This document shows, piece by piece, positions 18,664-26,385 of a stretch of DNA of 64,000 nucleotides. The translations under genes and the position numbers were made by a program. Each line of letters starts with the position of its first letter. Position 1 is the stretch's first letter. Source of the DNA: Actinopolyspora erythraea (GTDB taxonomy: Bacteria > Actinomycetota > Actinomycetes > Mycobacteriales > Pseudonocardiaceae); NCBI RefSeq assembly GCF_002263515.1, contig NZ_CP022752.1:558001-622000 (forward strand), written 5' to 3'. Under the pieces are notes generated by a model. That model was given only the letters and a program-made list of their open reading frames with translations, had not been told where the DNA came from and ran no database searches.

Positions 18664-18777
18664 GTGGTCGGTTACCGGCACGTGAGGCGGCGCCTTGCTG
18701 CGTTGGGCCGGCTCTTGAGTAGCGACCTACGCGGCGAGCGGCCCTGCCTGGCAATGCATCCGCCTCACGCACCGGGG
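18664..18777 (+). repeat. Long stem-loop repeat family 1, copy 1
   Basis: A ~114-bp element. The outer stem is GTGAGGCGG (18682-18690) with CCGCCTCAC (18760-18768); an inner stem is GGGCCG(G)CTC with GAGCGGCCC; the loop carries a further GTAG/CTAC hairpin. A second copy on the opposite strand lies at 47436-47549. The two copies differ by a paired G-to-T and C-to-A change in the outer stem. Confidence 0.8.
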
Positions 18778-18825
18778 CCCGTGTGTTGCTCATGCCGCAT
18801 GATGTGGATTCCGCGGCTCGGTGGT

Positions 18826-18950
18826 CGTAGCCGGTTGAAGTGGCGGAACCTCTCGTGGGCTCTCGCTGCGGCCAGGCCCGACATCGGGTAGCGGCCTACA
18901 CAACGTCGGGCCCTCCTCGCGAGAGCACCACGGGAGAACCCGCGGCGGTG
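18826..18950 (+). repeat. Intergenic palindromic repeat family 2, copy B
   Basis: The outer arms CGGAACCTCTCGTGGGCTCTCGC (left) and GCGAGAGCACCACGGGAGAACCCG (right) pair with few mismatches around an inner CCCGAC/GTCGGG. It shares blocks with copy A (16821-16935) and its right half with copy C (27225-27345). Confidence 0.65.
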
Positions 18951-19078
18951 CCGACTGCGGGAGTGGTCGGAGTTCGGCTTCGGGAGCCCGCAGGGGCGGC
19001 GATTCCGCGAGATCATTCGCTGATGCGCGAAGGTGTGCTGTCCTGACCGGTGCGGTGCCTCGACGAGCCGGAGTGGAT

Positions 19079-19681
19079 TCACCGGTGTGGTTCGAACTCG
19101 GAGCCGTAGCGGTCCCGTCTGTCGGGGAAAGTGCCCGCGAGAGCTCTCACGAGCAGCACCAGGGCCAGCCCCAGCAGTGCCCCGCTGGCGTTGTCGAACC
19201 AGTCCTGCGCGCTGCAGTGCCGGACGAACAGCGTGAATCCCTGACTGGCCTCCACCAGGGCGGGTAGCAGGAGCGCCACCGCCACCACCATCGCCGTGTG
19301 CCGTCGGTTCCGCACGGCCAGCGCGGCGCACGCCCCGAAGGGCAACAGCACCAGCGAGTTCAACGAGCCGTCGGTCGGGGTCGGCAGGTCCAGCAGCCCC
19401 GGGCTGTCCGGCCAGCTGAGCGGGCAGGCGAAGATCCGCCTCGCGGCCGGCCCGAACTGGGGGCCGCTCTGCGGTGTGATCGTCACGGCCGTTCCGGCTG
19501 CCAGCGCGATCCAGGCCGCCAGCGTGGGGAGCTTCCGCGTTCCGGCGGCCCGTGCCAGTCTGCCGTGCAGCGCGACGCCCGTCAGCGCGAGTGCCAGGAA
19601 CACGGCCACCGAGGCGGGAGTCACCACCGCTCGGGTAACGGCTTCGAGCACTGCCGTCTCCTCGTCCGGCGCCGGGGCCAT
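19079..19681 (-). CDS. VanZ-family membrane protein
   Basis: Protein of 200 aa with four to five membrane segments. It has the VanZ pattern: 'TITPQSGPQ' after the second helix, 'NSLVLLPFGACAALAVRNR' before a conserved 'ALLLPALVEASQGFT', and a final 'DWFDNASGALLGLALVLLV'. VanZ proteins are linked to glycopeptide tolerance in some bacteria, but most actinobacterial members have no assigned role. It is a single gene ending close to the repeat-rich region. Confidence 0.85.
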   Translation of the reverse strand: MAPAPDEETAVLEAVTRAVVTPASVAVFLALALTGVALHGRLARAAGTRKLPTLAAWIALAAGTAVTITPQSGPQFGPAARRIFACPLSWPDSPGLLDLPTPTDGSLNSLVLLPFGACAALAVRNRRHTAMVVAVALLLPALVEASQGFTLFVRHCSAQDWFDNASGALLGLALVLLVRALAGTFPDRRDRYGSEFEPHR

Positions 19682-19954
19682 GATCCATCCTGGTGCGGCG
19701 GCCGCCGGACGTCCAGCCGACTTCGGAGAGGCCGCCCGAGCTCGGAGAGGCCGCCCGAGATAGGCGGGAACCCCGGCCCCGGACGAGAACGGGGCCCCGC
19801 CGCTGGGGGAAGGCGGCGAGGCCCCGAGTTCGGGGTGCCTGGTTCGCGTCCCCGGCGAGAGCCGGGGCCGGTGCTCGCTCCCTCGATCCCGAGAACCGGT
19901 TCGCGGCCAGGCACCGGATCCGTGGATCCCGTGCGCGGTCCGGTTACCGCGCTA
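19682..19954. other. Spacer between VanZ and rpfA genes
   Basis: This spacer of 273 bp has a tandem direct repeat TCGGAGAGGCCGCCCGAG (two units at about 19724-19759) and GC hairpins downstream of rpfA, including CCCCGGC-GAGA-GCCGGGG at 19850-19867. No gene is seen. Confidence 0.5.
19850..19867 (-). terminator. Hairpin downstream of rpfA
   Basis: A perfect 7-bp stem (CCCCGGC/GCCGGGG) with a GAGA tetraloop lies 88 nt past the rpfA stop. A second stem, CCCCG-AGTT-CGGGG, lies just beyond at about 19822-19835. There is no T-tract. Confidence 0.45.
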
Positions 19955-20620
19955 TCAGCGGACGTCCAGCTGCTGCCCCGGGAAGATGAGGTCGGGGCTT
20001 TCCAGGACGTCGCTGTTGCGCTCGTAGATGTCCTGGTAGTGCACGCCGAACCGCTTACCGATCTCGCTCAGCGTGTCGCCGGAGCGGACGGTGTAGTCGG
20101 CGCCGTTCGAGCGCACGACGAGTTCCTCGGACTCCTGGGCGGAGTCGGACTTCGTCTCGGCGGGCTGTTCCCGCTTCGGAGCGGACTGCTGCTGCGCGGC
20201 TGCTTGCTCCTCGGAGGAGGAGTCCTCGGAGACGGTGCCCGCGTTGTCGGTGCTGCCGCTGACCCAGTTGGTCTTGGCGGTGCAGCCCGGCCAGGCGCCG
20301 GGGCCCTGGGCGGCCAGTACCTTCTTGGCGATGGCGATCTGCTCGGCACGGCTGGCCTGGTGGGCGTTCGGCGCGTACTGGTCACCGCCGAAGGCCGACC
20401 ACGTCGAAGGGGTGAACTGCAGGCCGCCGTAGAAACCGTTGCCGGTGTTGATGTGCCAGTCGCCGCTGGACTCGCACTGGGCGAGTTCGTCCCAGTCGGC
20501 GGCACTGGCCGGGGCGGCGACGGCCAGCGGCGTGGCCACCACGGCACCCGCGACCGCGACCCGGGCCGCGTTGCGGGCGAAGTTCGACGACTTACGGTGC
20601 TTGCCCTTGTAACGAGCCAT
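19955..20620 (-). CDS. rpfA: Resuscitation-promoting factor-type transglycosylase with LysM domain
   Basis: Secreted 221-aa muralytic enzyme. The signal peptide has cleavage expected after Ala40 (PASA-AD). The Rpf transglycosylase domain covers about 41-113 ('DWDELAQCESSGDWHINTGN' with catalytic Glu50, 'YGGLQFTPSTWSAFGG'). A Gln/Ser/Glu-rich linker leads to a C-terminal LysM domain (176-221, 'YTVRSGDTLSEIGKRFGV') for peptidoglycan binding. The start at 20620 has GGAGAGAGGGA upstream. Expression probably depends on a CRP-type site and a long structured leader. Its place beside moaD/moaA matches rpfA (Rv0867c) in M. tuberculosis, although domain lengths differ. Confidence 0.94.
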   Translation of the reverse strand: MARYKGKHRKSSNFARNAARVAVAGAVVATPLAVAAPASAADWDELAQCESSGDWHINTGNGFYGGLQFTPSTWSAFGGDQYAPNAHQASRAEQIAIAKKVLAAQGPGAWPGCTAKTNWVSGSTDNAGTVSEDSSSEEQAAAQQQSAPKREQPAETKSDSAQESEELVVRSNGADYTVRSGDTLSEIGKRFGVHYQDIYERNSDVLESPDLIFPGQQLDVR

Positions 20621-20830
20621 GTCCCTCTCTCCTGCCGCGCCTGCGGGATTTCCGGTGGTTCCCGAGGGGAACCCGAATCCCGTGGAGCTTCGGGGGGCTC
20701 CAGCGGTTTCCCGTCCCTGCCCGGTTTCGTTTCGCTCGGGGGTAGGAAGTCCGCCGGGCAGAGCTCGGCGCTGCGGACTTCCCGGTTTCTCGTTGTTCCG
20801 GTCGGTTCGGGGCCGACCGGTGGGAACAGT
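20621..20830 (-). promoter_or_regulatory. Structured rpfA leader, possible c-di-AMP (ydaO-type) riboswitch
   Basis: Reading the minus strand, the ~200-nt leader carries four strong hairpins: CCGGTCGG/CCGACCGG (20799-20820), GGAAGTCCGC/GCGGACTTCC (20745-20782), GGAGC/GCTCC (20684-20701), GGTTCCC/GGGAACC (20657-20673). Segments 'GCGCCGAGCTCTGCCCGG' and 'CCGGGCAGGGACGGGAAACC' resemble conserved parts of actinobacterial ydaO elements, which are known upstream of rpf-type genes. The usual GGGGUGAA block is not seen, so this could be a diverged member or another structure. Confidence 0.45.
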
Positions 20831-20848
20831 ACGTAATCGCGCAAGCGA
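20826..20848 (-). promoter_or_regulatory. Candidate rpfA core promoter
   Basis: On the minus strand TACTGT (20826-20831) is a fair -10, preceded at 17 bp by a weak TTCCGT -35. It lies just downstream of the CRP-type site, with the site centre roughly 50-60 bp from the expected transcription start. Confidence 0.4.
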
Positions 20849-20865
20849 ACGGAAACTTAATGGAA

Positions 20866-20881
20866 TGTGACGCTGATCACA
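20866..20881 (-). promoter_or_regulatory. CRP/GlxR-type operator upstream of rpfA
   Basis: The sequence TGTGACGCTGATCACA is an exact TGTGA-N6-TCACA palindrome, the consensus for CRP-family regulators. M. tuberculosis CRP (Rv3676) is known to bind upstream of and activate rpfA, so the site is likely functional and conserved. Confidence 0.8.
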
Positions 20882-21503
20882 GTAACATGGTGTTGGCGTC
20901 ACTCGATCAGGGGTATTTGTGCAGCGCACGGCTTTGTTATTGATCTGTTTCCTAGTCGATATCGATCACTCGCGGTGAGGTGTGGGTCACTTTTGCGGAC
21001 CCGGTTGCAATTGTCCAGATCCAGTGTGATAGAGGGAGCTCGTCGTTTTTGTCGCCGTGTGGGCGGAAGTTGCGCCTCGGCGGGTTTCGACACTCATGGC
21101 GATTCGGTGGTCGCGAAGCGCGTTCGAAAGGGGTTCACAGGGTGATCCCTCACCCGGTGGTGGAATCCGGGAGACGTCGTCGCGGAAAAGTGCCGGTGTG
21201 ATCCCAGCAGAATCACGCAAAAGAGTTAGCCAAACACGCCGAGGCACGCTTCCCGGCGTGTCGCTTCCCCCGGGGGGGGGGGGCAGCGCGTGGTCCGGTG
21301 CGTTGGCGTGGTCCCCCGCTTCGGAACCGGGCTCGCACCGGCCTCTCGCGGCGTCCGCGCGTCGTGCCCGCGAGCCCCCTCGGCACACCGGACGTGGAGC
21401 GCGCCAGGGCCTCCCAGAAGACCGCACGGACAACGGTGCTGACGGAACCGTACGGCTCGGGACCTCGGGACGCCGGGCTTCCCGCTCGGGCGCGCGACGG
21501 CGA
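20882..21503. other. Long intergenic region between rpfA promoter and moaD
   Basis: About 620 bp. The left part (to about 21050) is AT-richer than the surroundings and may hold distal rpfA promoter elements. A C5G12 homopolymer tract occurs at 21267-21283. Open frames on both strands lack ribosome-binding sites and recognisable proteins. Confidence 0.5.
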
Positions 21504-21854
21504 TCAGCCACCCGCGAACGGCGGCAGCACGTCGAACTCGGCCCCGTCGGGAACCACCGCGGTCCCGTCCCGCACGGCCACCCCGTCGAGCAGGAAACCG
21601 CAGGCCCCGACCACGCGAGCCAACGGTTCGTCGTGCGCTGCGAGTACGGCTCGGATCACGTCGTTCGCCGAGACGGCCTCGCCCGCCGTCGCCGGAGCCA
21701 CCCCCAGCGTCTCCTCGGCGACCCCGGCGGCGGCACGGGCTCCCGCGAAGTACCTCACCCGCACCGAGATCCTCGTCTCCGCCGCCGAACCCGCCTTCGG
21801 CGGTTCCGCGTGCTCCGGTGGTACGAGCTGTGTTTCCTGCCGGTCGTCCATCAT
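21504..21854 (-). CDS. moaD: MoaD/ThiS-family sulfur carrier protein
   Basis: Protein of 116 aa. A ubiquitin-like fold starts near residue 28 ('RISVRVRYFAGARAAAGVAEE') and ends in the diglycine needed for thiocarboxylation ('EFDVLPPFAGG'). It is the small subunit of molybdopterin synthase, partner of the MoaE domain of the fusion protein. The first ~25 residues are an unstructured extension. ATG 21854 is used (ATG 21851 is the next codon); AGGA lies about 10 nt upstream. It follows moaA in the same operon, 93 nt downstream. Confidence 0.9.
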   Translation of the reverse strand: MMDDRQETQLVPPEHAEPPKAGSAAETRISVRVRYFAGARAAAGVAEETLGVAPATAGEAVSANDVIRAVLAAHDEPLARVVGACGFLLDGVAVRDGTAVVPDGAEFDVLPPFAGG

Positions 21855-21947
21855 CGGCAGCGAGTCCTTTCGGATGCCGTGTCGGCTCGGCCCGCGCGTA
21901 CCGAGCGGTTCCACCACGACCGACCACCGGGCCGAGCCGCGAGAGCG

Positions 21948-23006
21948 CTAACCACCGATCGAGCTCATCGGGCGGGAGGGCTGCGCGAAGCCCTCCTCGT
22001 CCATCCCGTGACCCGCGGCCTTGGCCCACATGGTCTCCCGCCACAACCGGGCGAGCTCCTCGTCGTCGACGCCTTCCCGCATCGGGTCACGCAGGTTGGT
22101 CTCGGTCTGGGAGAACAGGCAGGAACGCAGCTGCCCGTCGGCGGTCAGCCTCGTGCGGTCGCACGTGGCGCAGAACGGGCGGGTCACCGAGCCGATCACC
22201 CCCACCGTGGCCGGACCGCCGTCGACGAGCCAGCGTTCCGCCGGTGCCGAACCGCGCTCGGCGCTGTACGGCGTGAGGGTGAACTCCTCGCCCAGCATCC
22301 GCAGGATCTCGTCCGCGGTGATCATCTCCGCGCGGTCCCAGCCGTGCTGCGGGTCCAGCGGCATCTGCTCGATGAACCGCAACTGGTAGTCCCGCTCCAG
22401 GCAGTACCGCAGCAGGTCGCGGGCCTCGTGGTCGTTGACGTCGCGCAGCAGCACGGCGTTGACCTTCACCGGTTCCAGACCGGCTTCCTTGGCCGCGCGC
22501 AGCCCGTCGAGCACGTCGTCGAACCTGTCCCGGCGCGTCAACCGGTGGAACGTCTCCCGGTCCAGTGTGTCCAGCGAGATGTTCACGCGGTCGAGGCCGG
22601 CCGTGGCGAGCTGCCCGGCGAACCTGCCGAGATTGATGCCGTTGGTGGTCAGCGAGGTCTTGGGGGAGCCCGGTAGCGAACTGGTCGCGGTGATGATGTC
22701 CACCAGGTCCTGCCGCAGCAGCGGTTCACCGCCGGTGAAGCGGACGTTGGTCACCCCGAGCTCTCGCACCGCGAGCTCGATGAGTCGGATCATCTCCTCG
22801 GTGTCGAGCATCTCGGACCGCTTCATCCACGGCAGGCCCTCGGCGGGCATGCAGTAGGTGCAGCGCAGATTGCACTTGTCTATCAGGGACACCCGCAGGT
22901 CGGTCGCGACCCGTCCGAAGCGGTCGACCAGGTACGGCGTATCCGGACGCGCCGACGTGTCGATCGTCCGGCGGGCGACCGGGATGCCCAGGTCCACGGA
23001 AGTCAC
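21948..23006 (-). CDS. moaA: GTP 3',8-cyclase MoaA
   Basis: Protein of 352 aa, a radical-SAM enzyme that converts GTP to 3',8-cyclo-GTP. The N-terminal cluster motif CNLRCTYC is near residues 46-53, the SAM site 'FTGGEPLLR' follows at about 94, the C-terminal 4Fe-4S cluster is in 'RPFCATCDRTRLTADGQLRSC', and the chain ends with the conserved Gly-Gly. The GTG at 23006 appears leaderless: TACGCT (minus strand, 23014-23019) ends 7 nt upstream. It forms an operon with moaD and is divergent from the HTH-TOBE/mod operon. Confidence 0.96.
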   Translation of the reverse strand: MTSVDLGIPVARRTIDTSARPDTPYLVDRFGRVATDLRVSLIDKCNLRCTYCMPAEGLPWMKRSEMLDTEEMIRLIELAVRELGVTNVRFTGGEPLLRQDLVDIITATSSLPGSPKTSLTTNGINLGRFAGQLATAGLDRVNISLDTLDRETFHRLTRRDRFDDVLDGLRAAKEAGLEPVKVNAVLLRDVNDHEARDLLRYCLERDYQLRFIEQMPLDPQHGWDRAEMITADEILRMLGEEFTLTPYSAERGSAPAERWLVDGGPATVGVIGSVTRPFCATCDRTRLTADGQLRSCLFSQTETNLRDPMREGVDDEELARLWRETMWAKAAGHGMDEEGFAQPSRPMSSIGG

Positions 23007-23055
23007 ACCGTTCAGCGTAACTGCCGAGGCGGGGCTGATTCGATCGTGCGAGCGC

Positions 23056-23097
23056 GTTTTGTGCCGGTGAGCTCAAGTTTTGTGCCGGTGAGCTCAA
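23056..23097. repeat. Two exact 21-bp tandem repeats upstream of moaA
   Basis: GTTTTGTGCCGGTGAGCTCAA occurs at 23056-23076 and again at 23077-23097, without a mismatch. The pair lies 50-91 bp upstream of the moaA start, in the region shared with the divergent HTH-TOBE gene. Two-helical-turn spacing suggests an activator or operator array. Confidence 0.7.
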
Positions 23098-23212
23098 TCG
23101 GTAATGCCCTACCCGGCCGGAGTTCGGAGAAAAACACGAAACCGGATCAAGTCCGCGTGTGCGGAGTCAAACCCCTGGATCGAGACGCATCAGCGGTTCT
23201 AGTGTGAGTTCC

Positions 23213-23617
23213 GTGCCGCAGTATCGTGTTTCGGAAGCGGCGGAGCTGCTCGGCGTCAGCGACGACACCGTCCGGCGCTGGATCGACGCGGCCCAACTAC
23301 CGGCCGAGTCGGACGGCTCCGGGCGCCTGGTGGTGGAGGGAGCCGCGTTGGCCGAGTTCGCCCGTGCCAGAGCCAGGTCCGCCCGCGACCCCTCCGGGAT
23401 CGAGCGTTCCGCGCGCAACCGGTTCGTCGGTCTGGTCACCGAGGTCGTCTCGGACACCGTCATGTCGCAGGTCGAGCTGCAGTGCGGTTCGCAGCGAGTG
23501 GTCTCGCTGCTGAGCACCGAAGCGGTCAACGACCTCGGGCTCCGTCCCGGGGTGCTGGCGGTGGCCGTGGTCAAGTCCACGGCCGTGGTGGTCGAGAAGC
23601 CCGGAGGTGGGCGATGA
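23213..23617 (+). CDS. HTH and TOBE-domain molybdate-responsive protein
   Basis: Protein of 134 aa. The N-terminus is a MerR/excisionase-like helix-turn-helix ('YRVSEAAELLGVSDDTVRRWID', residues 4-25). The C-terminus is a Mop/TOBE molybdate-binding domain ('NRFVGLVTEVVSDTVMSQVEL' about 63-83, then 'LRPGVLAVAVVKSTAVVVEK'). It likely senses molybdate and regulates the operon it heads and perhaps divergent moaA. The start GTG 23213 is leaderless: TAGTGT (23200-23205) ends 7 nt upstream. It overlaps modA by ATGA. Confidence 0.85.
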   Translation: MPQYRVSEAAELLGVSDDTVRRWIDAAQLPAESDGSGRLVVEGAALAEFARARARSARDPSGIERSARNRFVGLVTEVVSDTVMSQVELQCGSQRVVSLLSTEAVNDLGLRPGVLAVAVVKSTAVVVEKPGGGR

Positions 23618-24378
23618 ACCGCGCACGCCGCGGGGGCGGGTCGGCGGCGGTGCTGACCGTCCTGCTGTCGCTGCTCACCGGCTGCGGCGCGGGAGGGGGT
23701 GACCAGCGGACCCTGACGGTCCTGGCGGCCGCCTCGCTGACCGAGTCCTTCCGCGATATCGGGGACGAGTTCTCCCGGAACAACCCCGGGGTCGACGTCC
23801 GGTTCAACTTCCAGGGCTCCTCGCTGCTGGCCGAACAGATCAGGCAGGGCAGCGGCGGCGACGTGTTCGCCTCGGCCAACGAGGAGATGATGACCAAGGT
23901 CCGGCGTGCCGACGCGCTCGCCGGACAACCGCGAACCTTCGCCACCAACCGGCTGACCGTGGTGGTCCCACCGGGCAACCCGGCCGGTGTCGAGTCGTTC
24001 GCCGACCTCGCCGACCCCGACACCTCGGTGGTGGTCTGCGCGCCCCGGGTGCCGTGCGGCTCGGCCACCGAGCGGGTCGAGTCCGCCTCGGGGGTGGAGC
24101 TGAGGCCGGTCAGCGAGGAGAACGACGTCAAGGACGTGCTGCACAAGGTCGTCGCGGGCGAGGCCGACGCCGGACTGGTCTACGTCACCGACGCCGAATC
24201 CGCCGGTGACGAGGTCGAGGTGGTCGACTTCCCCGCCGCCGACGAGGTGGCCAACGAGTACCCGATCGCCGAGCTCGCCGCCTCCGGGCACCCCGAGCTG
24301 GCCGAACGGTTCGTCGAGTTCGTGCGCGGGGAGCGGGGGCGCGAGATCCTCGACGAGTACGGCTTCGGTGCGCCGTGA
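23614..24378 (+). CDS. modA: Molybdate ABC transporter substrate-binding lipoprotein ModA
   Basis: Protein of 254 aa with lipobox LLTGC (Cys24). The mature domain shows the ModA pattern 'LTVLAAASLTESFRDIGDEF', 'NFQGSSLLAEQIRQGSGGDV' and 'VLHKVVAGEADAGLVYVTDA'. It binds molybdate or tungstate outside the membrane. The ATG overlaps the HTH-TOBE stop, and its stop overlaps the modB GTG, so the operon is fully coupled. GGAGG lies upstream of the start. Confidence 0.94.
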   Translation: MNRARRGGGSAAVLTVLLSLLTGCGAGGGDQRTLTVLAAASLTESFRDIGDEFSRNNPGVDVRFNFQGSSLLAEQIRQGSGGDVFASANEEMMTKVRRADALAGQPRTFATNRLTVVVPPGNPAGVESFADLADPDTSVVVCAPRVPCGSATERVESASGVELRPVSEENDVKDVLHKVVAGEADAGLVYVTDAESAGDEVEVVDFPAADEVANEYPIAELAASGHPELAERFVEFVRGERGREILDEYGFGAP

Positions 24379-25220
24379 GGGGCTCGGCTCCACCGCTCGG
24401 CCGCCTCGTTCCCCGCCGTCACCCCGAGGGGGAACGCCCCGTCGGGGTGCCCCTGCCACTCCGGTTTCCCGCCCTGCTGGCGCTGGCGCTGATCGTGCTG
24501 CCGGTGCTCGGCCTGTTCGCCCGCATCGATCCAGCCCGGCTACCCGCCCTGCTGACCAGCCCGGCCGCGTTGACCGCGCTGGGACTGTCGGTGCGTACCG
24601 CGCTGGCCGCCACCCTGCTGGCGCTGCTGCTCGGTGGGCCGCTGGCGGTCGTGCTGGCTCGCTCCCGCTTCCCGGGACTCCGGTTCGTGCGCGGCTGCGT
24701 GCTGCTGCCGCTGGTGCTGCCCCCGGTGGTCGGCGGGCTAGCACTGCTCTACCTGCTGGGACGCACCGGACCGCTGGGAGGGCCGCTGCGCGACTGGTTC
24801 GGGCTGAGCCTGCCCTACACCACCACCGCCGTGGTGCTGGCGCAGACCTTCGTGGCGATGCCGTTCCTGGTGGTGAGCCTGGAAGGGGCGCTGCGCGCGG
24901 CGGGAACCGACTACGAACGGGTCTCGGCCACCCTCGGGGCGGGGCCGTGGCTGACCTTCCGGCGCGTCACGCTGCCCATGCTGCTTCCCGCACTGGGCTC
25001 CGGCCTGGTGCTCACCTTCGCACGCGCGCTGGGCGAGTTCGGCGCCACCATCACGTTCGCGGGTAGCCTGCGCGGCACCACCAGGACGCTGCCGCTGGCC
25101 ATCTACACCGAGGCACAGGCCGACGTGGACGCGGCGGTGGCGATGTCGCTGCTGCTGGTGGCGATAGCGCTGCTGGTCATCCTCGTCGCACGACCGAAGG
25201 CGGTGGAGGGACGTGGCTGA
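24375..25220 (+). CDS. modB: Molybdate ABC transporter permease ModB
   Basis: Protein of 281 aa with six hydrophobic segments and the EAA loop ('DYERVSATLGAGPWLTFRRV', then 'LPMLLPALGSGLVLTFARAL'). It forms the molybdate channel with ModC as motor. GTG 24375 overlaps the modA stop. The N-terminal 25 residues are polar and variable. Confidence 0.94.
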   Translation: MRGSAPPLGRLVPRRHPEGERPVGVPLPLRFPALLALALIVLPVLGLFARIDPARLPALLTSPAALTALGLSVRTALAATLLALLLGGPLAVVLARSRFPGLRFVRGCVLLPLVLPPVVGGLALLYLLGRTGPLGGPLRDWFGLSLPYTTTAVVLAQTFVAMPFLVVSLEGALRAAGTDYERVSATLGAGPWLTFRRVTLPMLLPALGSGLVLTFARALGEFGATITFAGSLRGTTRTLPLAIYTEAQADVDAAVAMSLLLVAIALLVILVARPKAVEGRG

Positions 25221-26385
25221 GCACACCGACGACGGGACCTCTGTGACCGGCCGCTCCTCGCGGGGGCCCGCCGCTCCGGCGTCCCGGCACGGGCCGACCG
25301 GGCTGACGGCCGAGGTGCGGCTGCGGCGCGGCGATTTCACGCTCGACATGGCCTGCCGGGTACGGCCGGGTGAGGTGCTGGCCGTGCTCGGTCCCAACGG
25401 GGCGGGCAAGTCCAGTCTGCTCACGGCGTTGACCGGTTCCGCTCGCCCGGAGCGCGGCCGGGTGAGTCTGGACGGCCGCACCTGGCTGGACACCGAACGC
25501 CGGATCGACGTGCCCACCCACCGCCGAGGTGTCGGGCTGCTCGCGCAGCGGGCCGTGCTGTTCCCCCACCTCACGGCGCTGGACAACGTGGCCTTCGGGT
25601 TGCGCGCGGCCGGGGTCCGCAGGAGGCACGCGCGCCGCGCGGCCCTGGAGTGGCTGCGGTGTACCGAGACCGGTGAGCTGTCCGACCGCAAACCCGCCGA
25701 GCTCTCCGGCGGGCAGGCACAACGGGTGGCGCTCGCCCGGGCGCTGGCCGCCGAGCCGGAGCTGTTGCTGCTCGACGAGCCGTTGTCCGCCTTGGACGTG
25801 GCCACCGCTCCCACCATGCGCGGACTGCTTCACCGGGTGCTGGGAGGACAACGACGCCCCTGCGTGCTGGTGACCCACGACGTGCTCGACGCCGTGGTGC
25901 TGGCCGACCGGGTGGTGGTGCTGGACCGGGGCGGCGTGGTCGAGCAGGGCAGGACCCGCGGGGTGCTGGCCCGCCCCAGGACCGCCTTCACCGCCCGGAT
26001 CGCCGGACTCAACCTGATCAGCGGCAGCGCTGCCGGTGACTCCGTGAAGACGCCGCGAGGTGGGGTGTTCCACGGCGGAATCGTCGAACCGACCAGCCGG
26101 GGTGAGCCCGCCGCCGCGGTGTTCCCGCCGACCGCGGTGGCGGTGCACCGCGAGGTGCCGGAGGGCAGTCCGCGCAACGCGATCCCGGTGCGGCTGGTCG
26201 GCATGGAGCCCCGCGGCGACGCGATCCGCCTGCGCGGCGAGACCGACCCCCGCGAGCCGGAGACCGCGCTGGCCGCCGACGTCACCCCCGCCGCCGTGGC
26301 CGAGCTGGGATTGCGGGTGGGTGACGAGGTCTTCTTCGCCGTCAAGGCCACCGAAGTAGCCATACACCCGGTCTCCGATGGATGA
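25213..26385 (+). CDS. modC: Molybdate ABC transporter ATP-binding protein ModC
   Basis: Protein of 390 aa. Walker [10 protein letters not shown] is at 60-68, signature LSGGQAQR near 164, Walker B LLLLDEP near 183, and an H-loop '[10 protein letters not shown]'. A C-terminal TOBE/Mop region (about 320-388) is expected for ModC and may bind molybdate. The first 30 residues are an unusual polar extension. GTG 25213 overlaps modB by 8 nt. Confidence 0.94.
   Translation: MAEHTDDGTSVTGRSSRGPAAPASRHGPTGLTAEVRLRRGDFTLDMACRVRPGEVLAVLGPNGAGKSSLLTALTGSARPERGRVSLDGRTWLDTERRIDVPTHRRGVGLLAQRAVLFPHLTALDNVAFGLRAAGVRRRHARRAALEWLRCTETGELSDRKPAELSGGQAQRVALARALAAEPELLLLDEPLSALDVATAPTMRGLLHRVLGGQRRPCVLVTHDVLDAVVLADRVVVLDRGGVVEQGRTRGVLARPRTAFTARIAGLNLISGSAAGDSVKTPRGGVFHGGIVEPTSRGEPAAAVFPPTAVAVHREVPEGSPRNAIPVRLVGMEPRGDAIRLRGETDPREPETALAADVTPAAVAELGLRVGDEVFFAVKATEVAIHPVSDG

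Larger units (their letters stand above)
18639..19078. other. Gene-free region carrying both repeat families
   Basis: This 440-bp stretch lies between the convergent mog-moaE and VanZ genes. It is almost filled by repeat family 1, copy 1 (18664-18777) and repeat family 2, copy B (18826-18950). No plausible gene was found. Confidence 0.65.
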
